DNA from: Natronosalvus sp042663485
Lineage (GTDB): Archaea; Halobacteriota; Halobacteria; Halobacteriales; Natrialbaceae
DNA length: 64,000 bases
Assembly (NCBI GenBank): GCA_042663485.1
Contig: JBHTAF010000001.1
Strand: one strand, 5' to 3'
Each line of letters begins with the position of its first letter. Position 1 is the first letter of the stretch. The position numbers were made by a program, and so were the translations under genes. Positions 52,503 to 61,575 of the stretch are shown here, one piece after another. The notes under the pieces were generated by a model. That model was given only the letters and a program-made list of their open reading frames with translations. It ran no database searches and was not told the origin of the DNA.

Positions 52503-53969
52503 ATGGCCAGCGATCGTCGCTTCGATCCCGCGTGGAAACTCGCGGAACGCATCCGCAACGGAACCGTCAGTCCAACGGCGACCGTCGACGCTCACCTCAA
52601 GCGAATCGACGAGCGCAACGACGACGTCAACGCCTTCATCACCGTCGCGGCGGAGCACGCCCGCGAGCAGGCACGAGCGGCGGAACGAGCGCTGGAGGAC
52701 GGCGAGTCGGTCGGCCCGCTCCACGGGGTACCCGTCGCACTCAAAGACCTCACGGGCTTTCGCAAGGGGATCCGACACACGTTCGGCTGTCGAGCCTTCG
52801 CCGACAACGTCGCGACCCACACCGCCGATTTCGTTCGGCGACTCGAGGATGCCGGGGCGATCGTTATCGGCAAGACCAACACGCCCGAGTTCGGCCACAA
52901 ACCACTCACCGACAATCTACTCGTCGGACCGACCGCGACCCCGTTCGACCTCGATCGTAACGCCGGTGGCTCCTCGGGCGGGAGCGCCGCGGCGGTCGCC
53001 GACGGCCAAACCGCGTTCGCCCAGGGCGGCGACGCGGCGGGATCCGTTCGAATTCCGGCGGCGTGGTGTGGCGTCTACGGGCTGAAACCGTCCTTCGGGC
53101 GGATCCCGGAATCCGCGCGCCCGAACGCGTTCCAGTATCACTCGCCGTTCATCTGCAAGGGCTTTCTGACACGATCGGTCAAGGACGCAGCGATCGCCCT
53201 CGAGGTCACGGCGGGACCGAACGCCCAGGATCCGTTCGCCTTGCCCGCTGACGACGCCGACTACGTCGCTGCTCTCGACCGACCGATCGACGAGTGGTCG
53301 ATCGCCTACAGCCCCGACCTCGGGGTCTTCCCCGTCTCGCAGTCGGTTCGGGCCAGTATCGAAGACGCACTCTCCGCGTTCGAGCGAGGGGGCGCGACCG
53401 TCGACCAGGTCGACGTCGACATGGGCCACTCCCTCGAGACGCTCCGAGACCGGACCCGCTTCGGACTGATGCAGGCGTTCACCGCGAAGATCGCCGACTC
53501 CGTCGAGGACCGTAGCGGCATCGACTTCCTCGGCGAGCACGCCGACGACGTTCCCGAGGAGTTCCGCGACCGGATTCGGGCGGGTCGGCAGTTCTCCCCC
53601 GTCGATATCGGTCGGATGAACCAGGTCCGGACGGCGATGTTCGACGGGGTGCAGACCGTCTTCGAAGACGAGGGATACGACCTTCTCGTGACCCCGACGT
53701 TGGGGGTTCCACCGATCCGAAACGATTCGCTCGACGACGTTCGCGTTGACGGCGAACCCGTCAATTCGCGGGCGGACTGGCTGTTGACGTGGCCGTTCAA
53801 CATGACCGGTCACCCCGCCGCGTCGATTCCGGCGGGACGAGTGGACGGGCTCCCGGTCGGGATGCAACTCGTCGGCCCGCGTTTCGGCGACGAAACCGTG
53901 CTCACTGCGAGCGCGGCGTTCGAACGCCACCGGCCCTGGATGGACTGGTACGCGACGGTGGAAGCGTAG
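52503..53969 (+). CDS. Amidase signature-family enzyme
   Basis: A 488-residue amidase. The Ser-cisSer-Lys triad is visible: Lys in VPVALKDLTG near residue 80, the Gly/Ser-rich NAGGSSGGSAAAVADGQ near 155, and the nucleophile serine in GGDAAGSVRIPAAWCGVYGLKPSFGRIP near 180. The remainder is the conserved amidase core ending in GLPVGMQLVGPRFGDETVL. There is no signal peptide. The substrate cannot be told: aliphatic or aryl amides, or a modified uronamide. Gat-complex function is unlikely because no GatB or GatC gene is adjacent. The ATG at 52503 starts the typical MASDRRFDPAWKLAERI. Confidence 0.9.
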   Translation: MASDRRFDPAWKLAERIRNGTVSPTATVDAHLKRIDERNDDVNAFITVAAEHAREQARAAERALEDGESVGPLHGVPVALKDLTGFRKGIRHTFGCRAFADNVATHTADFVRRLEDAGAIVIGKTNTPEFGHKPLTDNLLVGPTATPFDLDRNAGGSSGGSAAAVADGQTAFAQGGDAAGSVRIPAAWCGVYGLKPSFGRIPESARPNAFQYHSPFICKGFLTRSVKDAAIALEVTAGPNAQDPFALPADDADYVAALDRPIDEWSIAYSPDLGVFPVSQSVRASIEDALSAFERGGATVDQVDVDMGHSLETLRDRTRFGLMQAFTAKIADSVEDRSGIDFLGEHADDVPEEFRDRIRAGRQFSPVDIGRMNQVRTAMFDGVQTVFEDEGYDLLVTPTLGVPPIRNDSLDDVRVDGEPVNSRADWLLTWPFNMTGHPAASIPAGRVDGLPVGMQLVGPRFGDETVLTASAAFERHRPWMDWYATVEA

Positions 53970-54132
53970 GGGTTCGACGAAGCGGAAATTACGATCACGA
54001 CGGACCTCGAGCGACGGACAACACGGTCGCCACCACTCTCGAAGGCGAGCCTCCTTTTTCGATCCGCGTCGTCGCGTGGCGACACCCACCGCAACCGGAC
54101 CGTTTTTGCCCCCGGTCGATCAGAGTAGTGCC

Positions 54133-55452
54133 ATGAACACGATGGACAGCGATCACGAGTGGCGTGCAGGAACCGCGAGCGAGGTTATCACACCCGAGGA
54201 GTCGATGCGGATGGCCGGTTTCGGTGCCCGCGAGGAGCCCTCCGAGGGAACGCTCCAAGACCTCCACGCGAAGGCGATCGCCCTCGAGGACGAGAACGGG
54301 ACGCGCTTCGTCGCTGTCGGGGTCGAGATCCTGGCAATCTCGCGGCCCCTGCACGCGACGGTCACTGACGCCTGTGAAGACCAGTACGACCTCCCGGCAT
54401 CGAACCTCCTGTTGAACGCTTCGCACACGCACTGCGGCCCGGTCTACCGGGAGCGCAAGACCGAGGTCTTCTCGCTGAACGACGAAGAGCGTGCGCAAGC
54501 GCGAGCCTACGCCGCGTACCTGGAGGAGACGCTAATCGACCTCGTCGGCGAAGCACTCACGAACCTCTCCCCCGCCTCAGTCACGTACAGTCACGCCCGC
54601 TGTGGCATCGCGATGAACCGACGCATTCCACTCGAGCAAGGGATCGGCTTCCAGCCGTATCCGGACGGGCCGGTCGACCACGACGTGCCGGTGCTGGCGA
54701 TCGAGTCGCCAGACGACGAGACGCTCCGGGGGATCCTCTTCGGCTACGCATGCCATCCGACGAGCCTGTTCATCCGGGAGTGGGCCGGCGACTGGGCCGG
54801 CTACGCCATGGAACACCTCGAGGAGGAGTACCCCGACGCGACCGCCGTCTTCGTCCAGGGATGTGGCGGCGACCAGAAGGCCTACCCCCAGCGCGACCTC
54901 GAGTTGACGAAACACTACGGCAAGTCCCTCGCGACGGCCGTCCGCAGCGCGCTCGTCGCGAAGCGCCGGGAGGTTCACGGACCGCTCCGGTGTGTGAAAG
55001 AGGAGGTCGACCTCGAGTTCGAAGACCCGCCGTCCAGGGAAGAACTGGAGGCACAGCTCGAGTCCGAGGAGCGCTACGAGCGCCGCCACGCCGAGCACCT
55101 CCTCGCGGAACTCGACGAGCACGGGGAGTTGTCCCGCACCCATCCCTACCCGATCCAGGCCATCGGGTTCGGCGGCGACCTCACGATGGTGGCGCTGACG
55201 GGCGAGGTGCTGGTCGGGTACTCGCTGAAGCTCAAAGAGCGGCTACCCGGCCCGCTGTGGGTTGCCGGGTACTCGAACAACTACATGACGTACATTCCGA
55301 CGGTCGACGACCTCTTCGCCGGCGGCTACGAGGCTGACCGGTTCGTTCACCTGACGGAACTGCCCGCGAAGTTCGACCACAGCGTCGAGGATCGCGTGCT
55401 CTCGACGGCGACGGCGCTCGCTCGACGCGTCGGGCCGCCGGACGAGCGGTAA
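54133..55452 (+). CDS. Neutral/alkaline ceramidase-like N-terminal-domain protein
   Basis: A 439-residue protein resembling the catalytic domain of neutral ceramidases. It begins with RAGTASEVITPEESMRMAGFGAR, close to the G(x)A(x)xDITP start of that family. NLLLNASHTHCGP near 95-107 supplies the zinc-binding His-x-His, and GILFGYACHPTSL and FVQGCGGDQKAYPQRD follow the family order. The final ceramidase C-terminal domain is lacking, and there is no signal peptide. Such stand-alone proteins are frequent in bacterial and archaeal polysaccharide loci without proven substrates, and ceramides are not archaeal lipids. Hydrolysis of another amide or ester is likely. The start is the ATG at 54133. Confidence 0.82.
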   Translation: MNTMDSDHEWRAGTASEVITPEESMRMAGFGAREEPSEGTLQDLHAKAIALEDENGTRFVAVGVEILAISRPLHATVTDACEDQYDLPASNLLLNASHTHCGPVYRERKTEVFSLNDEERAQARAYAAYLEETLIDLVGEALTNLSPASVTYSHARCGIAMNRRIPLEQGIGFQPYPDGPVDHDVPVLAIESPDDETLRGILFGYACHPTSLFIREWAGDWAGYAMEHLEEEYPDATAVFVQGCGGDQKAYPQRDLELTKHYGKSLATAVRSALVAKRREVHGPLRCVKEEVDLEFEDPPSREELEAQLESEERYERRHAEHLLAELDEHGELSRTHPYPIQAIGFGGDLTMVALTGEVLVGYSLKLKERLPGPLWVAGYSNNYMTYIPTVDDLFAGGYEADRFVHLTELPAKFDHSVEDRVLSTATALARRVGPPDER

Positions 55453-55590
55453 CGGGCAGTGCGGAACGGCAGGGACGTCGAGTGGAACGGACTGGTCCTC
55501 GCCGATCCAACCGAGCTCGATTATCGAACGTCCCAAAGGCCGACTCCTCGAGCAGTCACGGTACGACCGCGTTCTCGCCGGACTCGCTCG

Positions 55591-57204
55591 TCACCACCAG
55601 TCGTTCTGGTGTGTTTCAAGGTTCGTGAGATCACCATCGTCGAGGGCGTCCTCGTCCACGCCGTGGAACTCCGTCAGCCGTATCCGAACGCCGTCGACCT
55701 CTCCCTGGATGATCGAGTCCGTGTTCCAGATCTTACAGTCGTGGATACGGACGTTCGAGAGTTCACCCACGGAGTCGACCACCCAGTCGTCGTCGCGAGT
55801 GTGTTCGATGAACGCCCTCGGTTCGTCGCCGTCTCCCACGTCGAACGCGCAGTTGCTGAAGTCGATGTGGCGGACGACGGACGTCTCGTCGAGAATCCGG
55901 CACTCGACGAATTTGTCGAGGTCTCGCGCGGTACAGTTGCTGAAACTAACGTTTTCGATGAGATCGTTCGCCCACGTCCAGAGGACGACCGCCGCCGGAA
56001 TCTGGGCGTCGTGGTCGGCGTATCGGGGCGCCATCGTACAGGAGTCGACGCGGCCGTTTCGGATCTCCCCGGTGAACGCCGAGAACGCGATCGTGTCGAC
56101 GTCACAGTCGGAGATTCGGAACCCGTCGACCTCCTGGATGATACCGATTCGACGGACCGAACAGCCCTGTATGGCGACGTCCGTGATGCCCCCGCGCACG
56201 CCGTGGATCGCCAGGTGTTCGTCCATTCGACAGTCGGTGAAGGTGAGGTGGTGACCGCCGGTTCCACCCTCGCCGATGCTCGGGGCCGCCTGGATGCCCG
56301 GCCCGTTCACGTTGTCGTACGTCGAACAGCGGACGACGTCGACGTGCTCGCAGGTGCCCCGGAGGGTGATGCCGTCGTAACCGGTGTTTCGAGCGAGGCA
56401 ATCGACGATCTTCGAGCGCGTACAGTCGGTGAAGACGATGCCGTAGCGCCAGTCGACGTTCTCCACGGTGATCGAGTCGAACAGCGCGTTGTCGACGGTG
56501 TGGAGCCAGACCGGACCCCAGCGGATGCCGTCCTGGGAACTATCGACGCCGTCGAAGTCGATGTGACCGCCGCGAACCGTGATGTCGTGGTTTCCGTTCT
56601 CGTGGTCGTCGTTCGTGATGAGTGCCGCACCCCCGTGGAACACCTCCGTGTCGCTTTCGTCCATCGTGGACGTGATGGTGACGCCGTCGAGGATCTCGAG
56701 GGTGAACTCGCTGGGGAGGTAGACCGTTCGATTCCACTCGCCCTCGTCACCGTAGACGACGACCTTGTTGTGGCCCTCGGCGTCGGCCGCGTCGACAGCC
56801 TCCTGGACCGCAGTGGCCCCCTCCGCGACGTCGACGTAACGGACGTTGTTGATCAGATCCCTGTCGCTCGTCGCCCGCAACACGCCGCTCTCGATGGAGA
56901 GGTTCTCGCCTGCGAAGTCGGTGATGGGTTCGGACCCGGCCATCTCGAGGGCGCCGAGGTCGCTCAGAGTGTGTCCCTGTGCATCGACGTCCTGTTCCCA
57001 TCGACGAGGTCGCGGGTTGTTGGTAGCACCGACCTGCCCGACAGCGCCGCCTAGCAGACCCGCACCGGTGACGCCCGCCAGCGCCATCGCCGCCCGTCGA
57101 GTGACTGTTCCGTCGTCTCGCTCCCCCGCTGGTACTCGATCCGCCGTTTCGCCTGTCGGGTCGATCGACTCCGACGAGTCGCTATCTTGTCTATTGGTAG
57201 CCAT
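55591..57204 (-). CDS. Exported right-handed beta-helix protein
   Basis: A 537-residue protein with a Tat-like signal after a long polar leader (VTRRAAMALAGVTGAGLLGGAVGQVGA, about residues 33-60). Residues about 130-510 carry parallel beta-helix turns: NHDITVRGGHIDFDG, ALFDSITVENVDWRYGI, SKIVDCLARNTGYDGI, EHVDVVRCSTYDNVNGPGI, FRISDCDVDTIAFS and VSFSNCTARDLDKF. The helix is of the pectate-lyase-like or glycosyl-hydrolase-28-like type, but no catalytic signature is recognised. The ATG at 57204 lies about 30 bases after a TTATAA box at 57232-57237. It converges with the ceramidase-like gene and probably acts outside the cell on the same polymer as the esterase fusion. Confidence 0.83.
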   Translation of the reverse strand: MATNRQDSDSSESIDPTGETADRVPAGERDDGTVTRRAAMALAGVTGAGLLGGAVGQVGATNNPRPRRWEQDVDAQGHTLSDLGALEMAGSEPITDFAGENLSIESGVLRATSDRDLINNVRYVDVAEGATAVQEAVDAADAEGHNKVVVYGDEGEWNRTVYLPSEFTLEILDGVTITSTMDESDTEVFHGGAALITNDDHENGNHDITVRGGHIDFDGVDSSQDGIRWGPVWLHTVDNALFDSITVENVDWRYGIVFTDCTRSKIVDCLARNTGYDGITLRGTCEHVDVVRCSTYDNVNGPGIQAAPSIGEGGTGGHHLTFTDCRMDEHLAIHGVRGGITDVAIQGCSVRRIGIIQEVDGFRISDCDVDTIAFSAFTGEIRNGRVDSCTMAPRYADHDAQIPAAVVLWTWANDLIENVSFSNCTARDLDKFVECRILDETSVVRHIDFSNCAFDVGDGDEPRAFIEHTRDDDWVVDSVGELSNVRIHDCKIWNTDSIIQGEVDGVRIRLTEFHGVDEDALDDGDLTNLETHQNDWW

Positions 57205-57231
57205 TCGCACTGTTGCCAACACCTATGAGGG

Positions 57232-57237
57232 TTATAA
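57232..57237 (-). promoter_or_regulatory. TATA box of the beta-helix gene
   Basis: TTATAA lies 28-33 bases before the ATG at 57204 on the minus strand, the leaderless spacing seen elsewhere in the window. Confidence 0.55.
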
Positions 57238-57464
57238 CTGAATTTCCTCCGGCGGGTGTTTCTTATAGAAAAAGAAATAAATAGGCTAATTAGAAACGAT
57301 CGGATGCGTTGCGCACTGTGAACGCACTCGAGTTCCGATCGATTCGAGCGTTCTCGCCTCGAATCGATGTACAGAGGCGGACACAGAGCCGACGGTGCGA
57401 GACCGCGGCCCGCGTCAGCGATTGACACAATACTTATCGTGCCCCTCCCTGTACGCCTCGAGTG

Positions 57465-58457
57465 ATGGTACGGATCGGAATTCTGGGCCGCGGCTTCATG
57501 GCGACCGTCCATGCGCTGCGGTACGCCGAGCTGGATGGAGTCGACGTCGTGGCCGTCGCGTCGCCGAGCGGCCCGAACGAGTTCGTCGCTGAGTACACCG
57601 ACGGTGCGACGCCCTACGACGACGCCGTCGAGATGTACGACGCGGAATCCCTCGACGCAGTCGACGTCTGCACGCCGACGCACACCCACCGGGAACTGGT
57701 CGTCCCCGCGGTCGACCGCGGCCTGGACGTCCTCTGTGAGAAGCCCATCGAGCGAACGATGGTCGACGCGACGGCGATGGTAGACGCGGCCGCAGAGGCG
57801 GACGTGACGTTCATGCCGGGCCACACGCTCCGGTTCTTCCCCGAGTACGCGAAAGCTCGAGAGCGGATCCAGGAAGGCGACATCGGCACTCCCGGAAACG
57901 CCCGTCTGTTCCGCCAGTCGCCGTTCGCGGAGAAGAATGCCTGGTTCGTGGACGACGAGAAAAGCGGCGGGGTACTCCTGGATCTGGCGATCCACGACTT
58001 CGACTTCCTCCGGTGGACGCTCGGCCCGGTCGAACGCGTCTTCGCTCGACGCAAGCAGTGGGACGACCACGAGTACGCACTCGCCACGCTCCGCTTCGAA
58101 AGCGGCGCAGTCGGCCACGTCGACGCACGCTGGCCCAATCGGCCCGACCTCCCGTTCGTCACCCGATTCGAGCTCTCCGGCGACGAGGGCCTGCTCGAGT
58201 ACGACAGCGAGGAAGTGTCGCCGATCGACGTCTACAGCACGACCGACGCCGGTGAACCCCAGCGGGATCCCATCGACGAACCGCTCGAGAAGGATCCCTA
58301 TCGGCTCGAACTGGAGGCGTTCGTCGACTGTGTGCGCTCGGATTCGGAGCCGCCAATCACGGGCCGCGACGGGCTGGAAGCGCTCCGGATCGCGCTCGCG
58401 GCGATCGAGTCCGCGAACACTGGACGGCGCGTCGCACCCGACGAGGTGACGGCATGA
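57465..58457 (+). CDS. Gfo/Idh/MocA oxidoreductase, module member A
   Basis: A 330-residue sugar oxidoreductase. The Rossmann motif is IGILGRGFMA at 4-13, and the EKP signature lies in VLCEKPIERT. VDVCTPTHTH and the catalytic-type LLDLAIHDFDFLRWTLG are present. It is most similar in the window to the gene at 62571: both contain AVASPSGPNEFVAE-like and FARR-x-DDE-like segments in the same order. Its TGA overlaps the ATG of the next gene as ATGA. A GTG three bases upstream is an alternative start. Probable role: NAD(P)-dependent oxidation or reduction of a sugar or sugar acid from the polysaccharide. Confidence 0.88.
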   Translation: MVRIGILGRGFMATVHALRYAELDGVDVVAVASPSGPNEFVAEYTDGATPYDDAVEMYDAESLDAVDVCTPTHTHRELVVPAVDRGLDVLCEKPIERTMVDATAMVDAAAEADVTFMPGHTLRFFPEYAKARERIQEGDIGTPGNARLFRQSPFAEKNAWFVDDEKSGGVLLDLAIHDFDFLRWTLGPVERVFARRKQWDDHEYALATLRFESGAVGHVDARWPNRPDLPFVTRFELSGDEGLLEYDSEEVSPIDVYSTTDAGEPQRDPIDEPLEKDPYRLELEAFVDCVRSDSEPPITGRDGLEALRIALAAIESANTGRRVAPDEVTA

Positions 58458-59449
58458 CGCTCCGTATGGGTATCCTGTCGACCGCCCACGTCCACACGAA
58501 CGGATTCGGGTCTCGACTGAACGCCCGGGCGGACGTCGAGTTCGTCGGGGTGACCGACGACGACGTCGAACGCGGTCGCGAGGCGGCGGATCGATTCGAC
58601 GTCGAGTTCCTCGAGCCTGCGGCGTTGCTCTCGTCGGTGGAAGCGGTCATCGTCTGCTCGACGAACGTGACACGGCGCCAGTGGGTCGAACGGGCGGCCG
58701 CCGCCGGTGTCCACGTCCTCTGTGAGAAGCCGCTCGCGACGAGCCTTGAAGACGCGCGCGCGGTCGTAGACGCCTGCGAGGAAGCGGGGGTCCAGTTGGG
58801 CGTCTGTATGCCGTTGCCGTTCAGCGTTCCCGCGAAGCGGGCGAAGGAAGCCTACGAGGCAGGCGAAATCGGTGACCTCCGGGTCGCGGTCGGCACGAAT
58901 CGGGCGTGGCTGCGCGACCGCCACCTGACGGGGTGGTCGGCCAGTCCCGAACACGCTGGCGGCGGCGCGGCGATGGACCACACCGTCCACATCGTCGACC
59001 TCGTGCGCTGGATCACTGGCGAGGAGGTCGTCGAGGTCAATGCAGAGTTTTCGACGATGCACGACGGCGTCGAAGTCGAGGACGTCAACGTGCTCTCGAT
59101 GGCGCTCTCGGACGGGAGCATCTTCACCCTCGACGGATCCTGGGACCGGCCCGACGACTGGGACTACTGGGGCGACGCGACGCTGAACCTGATCGGTACC
59201 GACGGCGAACTCTCGATCGACATCTTCGACCAGACGCTCAAGCGCACCCGCGAGGGCGAAGGCATCGACGGCGTCTACTGGGGTTCGATCCCGGACGACG
59301 GGTTGCTTCAGGACTTCGTCGACGCGGTGGAGAACGACCGCCCGCCCCTGGTCACCGCCGAGGACGGACTTCGCGAAACCGCCGTCGTGCTCGCAGCCTA
59401 CGAGTCAGACGAGCGCGGCGAGCCGGTGGCGGTCGAGTACCGAAACTGA
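58454..59449 (+). CDS. Gfo/Idh/MocA oxidoreductase, module member B, unusual nucleotide-binding start
   Basis: A 331-residue protein. Instead of the usual G-x-G-x-x-G, the N-terminus reads MGILSTAHVHTNGFGSRL. The EKP signature (VLCEKPLAT) and the GGGAAMDHTVHIVDLVRWITGEE block are intact. It overlaps member A by four bases and is therefore cotranslated with it. Its closest relative in the window is at 61576, which shares the same STAHVHT segment. The altered dinucleotide loop may change cofactor preference or bind it differently; this is inference. The substrate is unknown. Confidence 0.87.
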   Translation: MTLRMGILSTAHVHTNGFGSRLNARADVEFVGVTDDDVERGREAADRFDVEFLEPAALLSSVEAVIVCSTNVTRRQWVERAAAAGVHVLCEKPLATSLEDARAVVDACEEAGVQLGVCMPLPFSVPAKRAKEAYEAGEIGDLRVAVGTNRAWLRDRHLTGWSASPEHAGGGAAMDHTVHIVDLVRWITGEEVVEVNAEFSTMHDGVEVEDVNVLSMALSDGSIFTLDGSWDRPDDWDYWGDATLNLIGTDGELSIDIFDQTLKRTREGEGIDGVYWGSIPDDGLLQDFVDAVENDRPPLVTAEDGLRETAVVLAAYESDERGEPVAVEYRN

Positions 59450-59468
59450 CGCGGACCGAGCGGGCACA

Positions 59469-59477
59469 TTTTTATAC
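59469..59477 (+). promoter_or_regulatory. TATA box for the third Gfo/Idh/MocA gene
   Basis: TTTTTATAC is centred about 26 bases before the ATG at 59500, supporting that start over the in-frame ATG at 59488. Confidence 0.55.
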
Positions 59478-59499
59478 CGGCCGCGTGATGGATTCGGCG

Positions 59500-60510
59500 A
59501 TGACTGAAGACATTCCAGTCCGCATCGGCATCGTCGGACTAGGAACCATCGGACGAATTCACGCGACGCGAATCGACGACCTCGGCGCCGAACTCGTCGG
59601 CGCCGACCTGGACGAGGGCGCGCGAGCGTCGTTCGAGGACGAATTCGACGCCCCGGCCTACCGCGATCACCACGAACTGCTCGAGTCCGGCGTCGACGCG
59701 GTGATCGTCGGCGTTCCTAACCGCATCCACGAGGAAATCGCCGTCGATGCCCTCGAGGCGGGCGTTGACGTCCTCCTCGAGAAGCCTCTGGCACACTCCG
59801 TCGAGAGCGCCGAACGGATCGCAGCGGCCGCCAGAGCGGCCGACGGGTTCTGTACGGTCGGGTTCACGATGCGGTTCTCGAGCCTCACGGAGCGAGCGAT
59901 AGAACTCCGAGACGAGGGATCGTTCGGCTCGCTCTCGCACGTGAGCGTCGATTACCTCCGGCGGGGCGGCGTTCCCGGCGGTGGTCGGGGCTGGTTCACC
60001 GACGAGGGACTGGCCGGCGGCGGCGTGCTGATGGACCTGGGCGTTCACATTATCGACCTCGCCCTGCACCTGCTCGACTACCCGACCGTGGTCGAAGTGA
60101 GCGGCACGGCGCGCTCTGAGTTCGGCGAATACGAGGTCGACGACTCCGCGACCGCGTTGCTCCGATGCGCCGACGGGCAGACGATCTCCGTCGAGACGGC
60201 CTGGCACGGCACGGCCGTCCCCTCGCGGTCGTGTGTCGTGCGAGGGAGCGAAGGAGGCGCGTCATTCGAGGTGAGCGAGTCCGACCTCGCGTTCGTGAGC
60301 GCAGACGCCGACGCCGACGCCGACGTCGATACCCTCTCCGTCGAGGCCAACGACATGCACCTCGCGGAGGATCGGGCGTTCCTCGAGGCCGTCGCCGGCA
60401 CCCGCGAGCCGCCTGCAGAGACGGTCGAGGAAGCGCTCGTCGTCCAGCGCGTGATCGACGCTATCTATCGGTCGAGCGAGAGCGGTCGGGCAGTGCGTCT
60501 CACCGAGTGA
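59500..60510 (+). CDS. Gfo/Idh/MocA oxidoreductase, myo-inositol-dehydrogenase-like
   Basis: A 336-residue oxidoreductase with a classical Rossmann start (IGIVGLGTIGRIHATRI), EKP in VLLEKPLAHS, and the C-terminal GGGVLMDLGVHIIDLALHLLDYP. It is distinct from modules A and B. Its own TATA box 26 bases before the ATG implies independent transcription. The C-terminal part has an Asp-Ala repeat (SADADADADVD), a typical halophilic acidic loop. Substrate candidates are inositols, hexuronates or their keto forms. The gene lies between the A-B pair and the uronate dehydrogenase homologue. Confidence 0.88.
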   Translation: MTEDIPVRIGIVGLGTIGRIHATRIDDLGAELVGADLDEGARASFEDEFDAPAYRDHHELLESGVDAVIVGVPNRIHEEIAVDALEAGVDVLLEKPLAHSVESAERIAAAARAADGFCTVGFTMRFSSLTERAIELRDEGSFGSLSHVSVDYLRRGGVPGGGRGWFTDEGLAGGGVLMDLGVHIIDLALHLLDYPTVVEVSGTARSEFGEYEVDDSATALLRCADGQTISVETAWHGTAVPSRSCVVRGSEGGASFEVSESDLAFVSADADADADVDTLSVEANDMHLAEDRAFLEAVAGTREPPAETVEEALVVQRVIDAIYRSSESGRAVRLTE

Positions 60511-60652
60511 TCGAACCGTCCGCGGACGCTTCAGCTTCGAACGTGCGGTGACTCGAGTATCGTTTGGAAAACACCCGGATGGCGATTTTCTGTGAGTGCT
60601 CGATCGAGGAGCGGTGAACCAGAACGGGGAACGCGAGTCCGAAGCCTCACCG

Positions 60653-60658
60653 TTATAT
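60653..60658 (+). promoter_or_regulatory. TATA box of the second uronate dehydrogenase homologue
   Basis: TTATAT is 23-28 bases before the ATG at 60681, consistent with a leaderless transcript. Confidence 0.5.
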
Positions 60659-60680
60659 CGACGCTCGTACATTGGCGTAC

Positions 60681-61511
60681 ATGGACGTGCTGATCACCGG
60701 GGCGAACGGAATTGTCGGAACCGCGATCGTCGAGGCGCTCGGCGGTCGCGACGAGTACTCGTTCACGGAACTCGACATCGAGTCGCATCCGAATCGGGAG
60801 ACCGTCGTCGCGGACGTCGCCGACTACGAGCAGATTCGGCCCGCCTTCGAGGGCATCGACGCCGTCGTCCACATGGCCGTCTACGCACCGGGATTCGTCG
60901 ACGAGTCCTGGGAGGACATCCTCCGAGTCAACGTCCGCGGGACGAGAAACGTCCTCCGGGCGGCGGCAGAGGCCGAAGTCGAATCGGTGATTTTCGGCTC
61001 GACGAACCACGTCGTCGGACTGTACGAGCGGGAGTTCTCGCCAGACCTCTACGAACCCGAATTCGACCTGACCGTCGATCACCGGTCTCCCGTTCGCCCG
61101 GACTCGACTTACGGCGTTTCGAAGCTCTTCGGCGAGCACGACGCGCGTTTTTTCGTCGAGACGAAAGCGTACCCGAAGCAGTGCTACGCGCTCCGAATAG
61201 CCAGCGTCAGGCCGGCTGGGGAGGACCACCCCTACGCCGCCGCGGAGCGTGGCGTCGACGACGGGCGCTGGGAACGCGACAGCGAGGCGTACGATCGACA
61301 GGTCGCCCGCCTCAAAGCGACGTGGTTCTCCCGCCGGGACTGTGGGCACATGATCGATCGAATGCTCCAGGACGACGGCGTCGAATTCGACGTCTTCTAC
61401 GGCGTCAGCGACAACGATCGGCGCTGGTTCGACATCGACCACGCCCGCGAGGTACTAGACTACGCACCTCGAGATAACGGGGAGGAGTGGAACGGTCCGC
61501 CGAGCGCGTGA
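60681..61511 (+). CDS. Uronate-dehydrogenase-like NAD-dependent epimerase/dehydratase
   Basis: A 276-residue extended SDR paralogue of the enzyme at 17232. It has GANGIVG at 7-13, GSTNHVVGLYE at 106-116, the catalytic Tyr144-x3-Lys148 (TYGVSK), LRIASVRPAG, and GVSDNDRRWFDI near the end. Identical blocks in both (STNHV, SDNDRRWF, LKATW or TKATW with SRRD) show common ancestry within the uronate dehydrogenase group. Catalytic residues are complete, so it is likely active, perhaps on the other uronate epimer or on an intermediate of the neighbouring Gfo/Idh/MocA enzymes. Confidence 0.85.
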   Translation: MDVLITGANGIVGTAIVEALGGRDEYSFTELDIESHPNRETVVADVADYEQIRPAFEGIDAVVHMAVYAPGFVDESWEDILRVNVRGTRNVLRAAAEAEVESVIFGSTNHVVGLYEREFSPDLYEPEFDLTVDHRSPVRPDSTYGVSKLFGEHDARFFVETKAYPKQCYALRIASVRPAGEDHPYAAAERGVDDGRWERDSEAYDRQVARLKATWFSRRDCGHMIDRMLQDDGVEFDVFYGVSDNDRRWFDIDHAREVLDYAPRDNGEEWNGPPSA

Positions 61512-61575
61512 CCAGGGAGAGGCAGAATCACCGGCACGAGATCGGGGATCGCCTGGATCCCGACGGATTCGTGGG

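Noticed and set aside
58906..59487. Long upstream extension of the frame that ends at 60510
   Set aside because: The extension is an arginine-rich shadow of the overlapping oxidoreductase gene. The real start is set by the TATA box at 59469.
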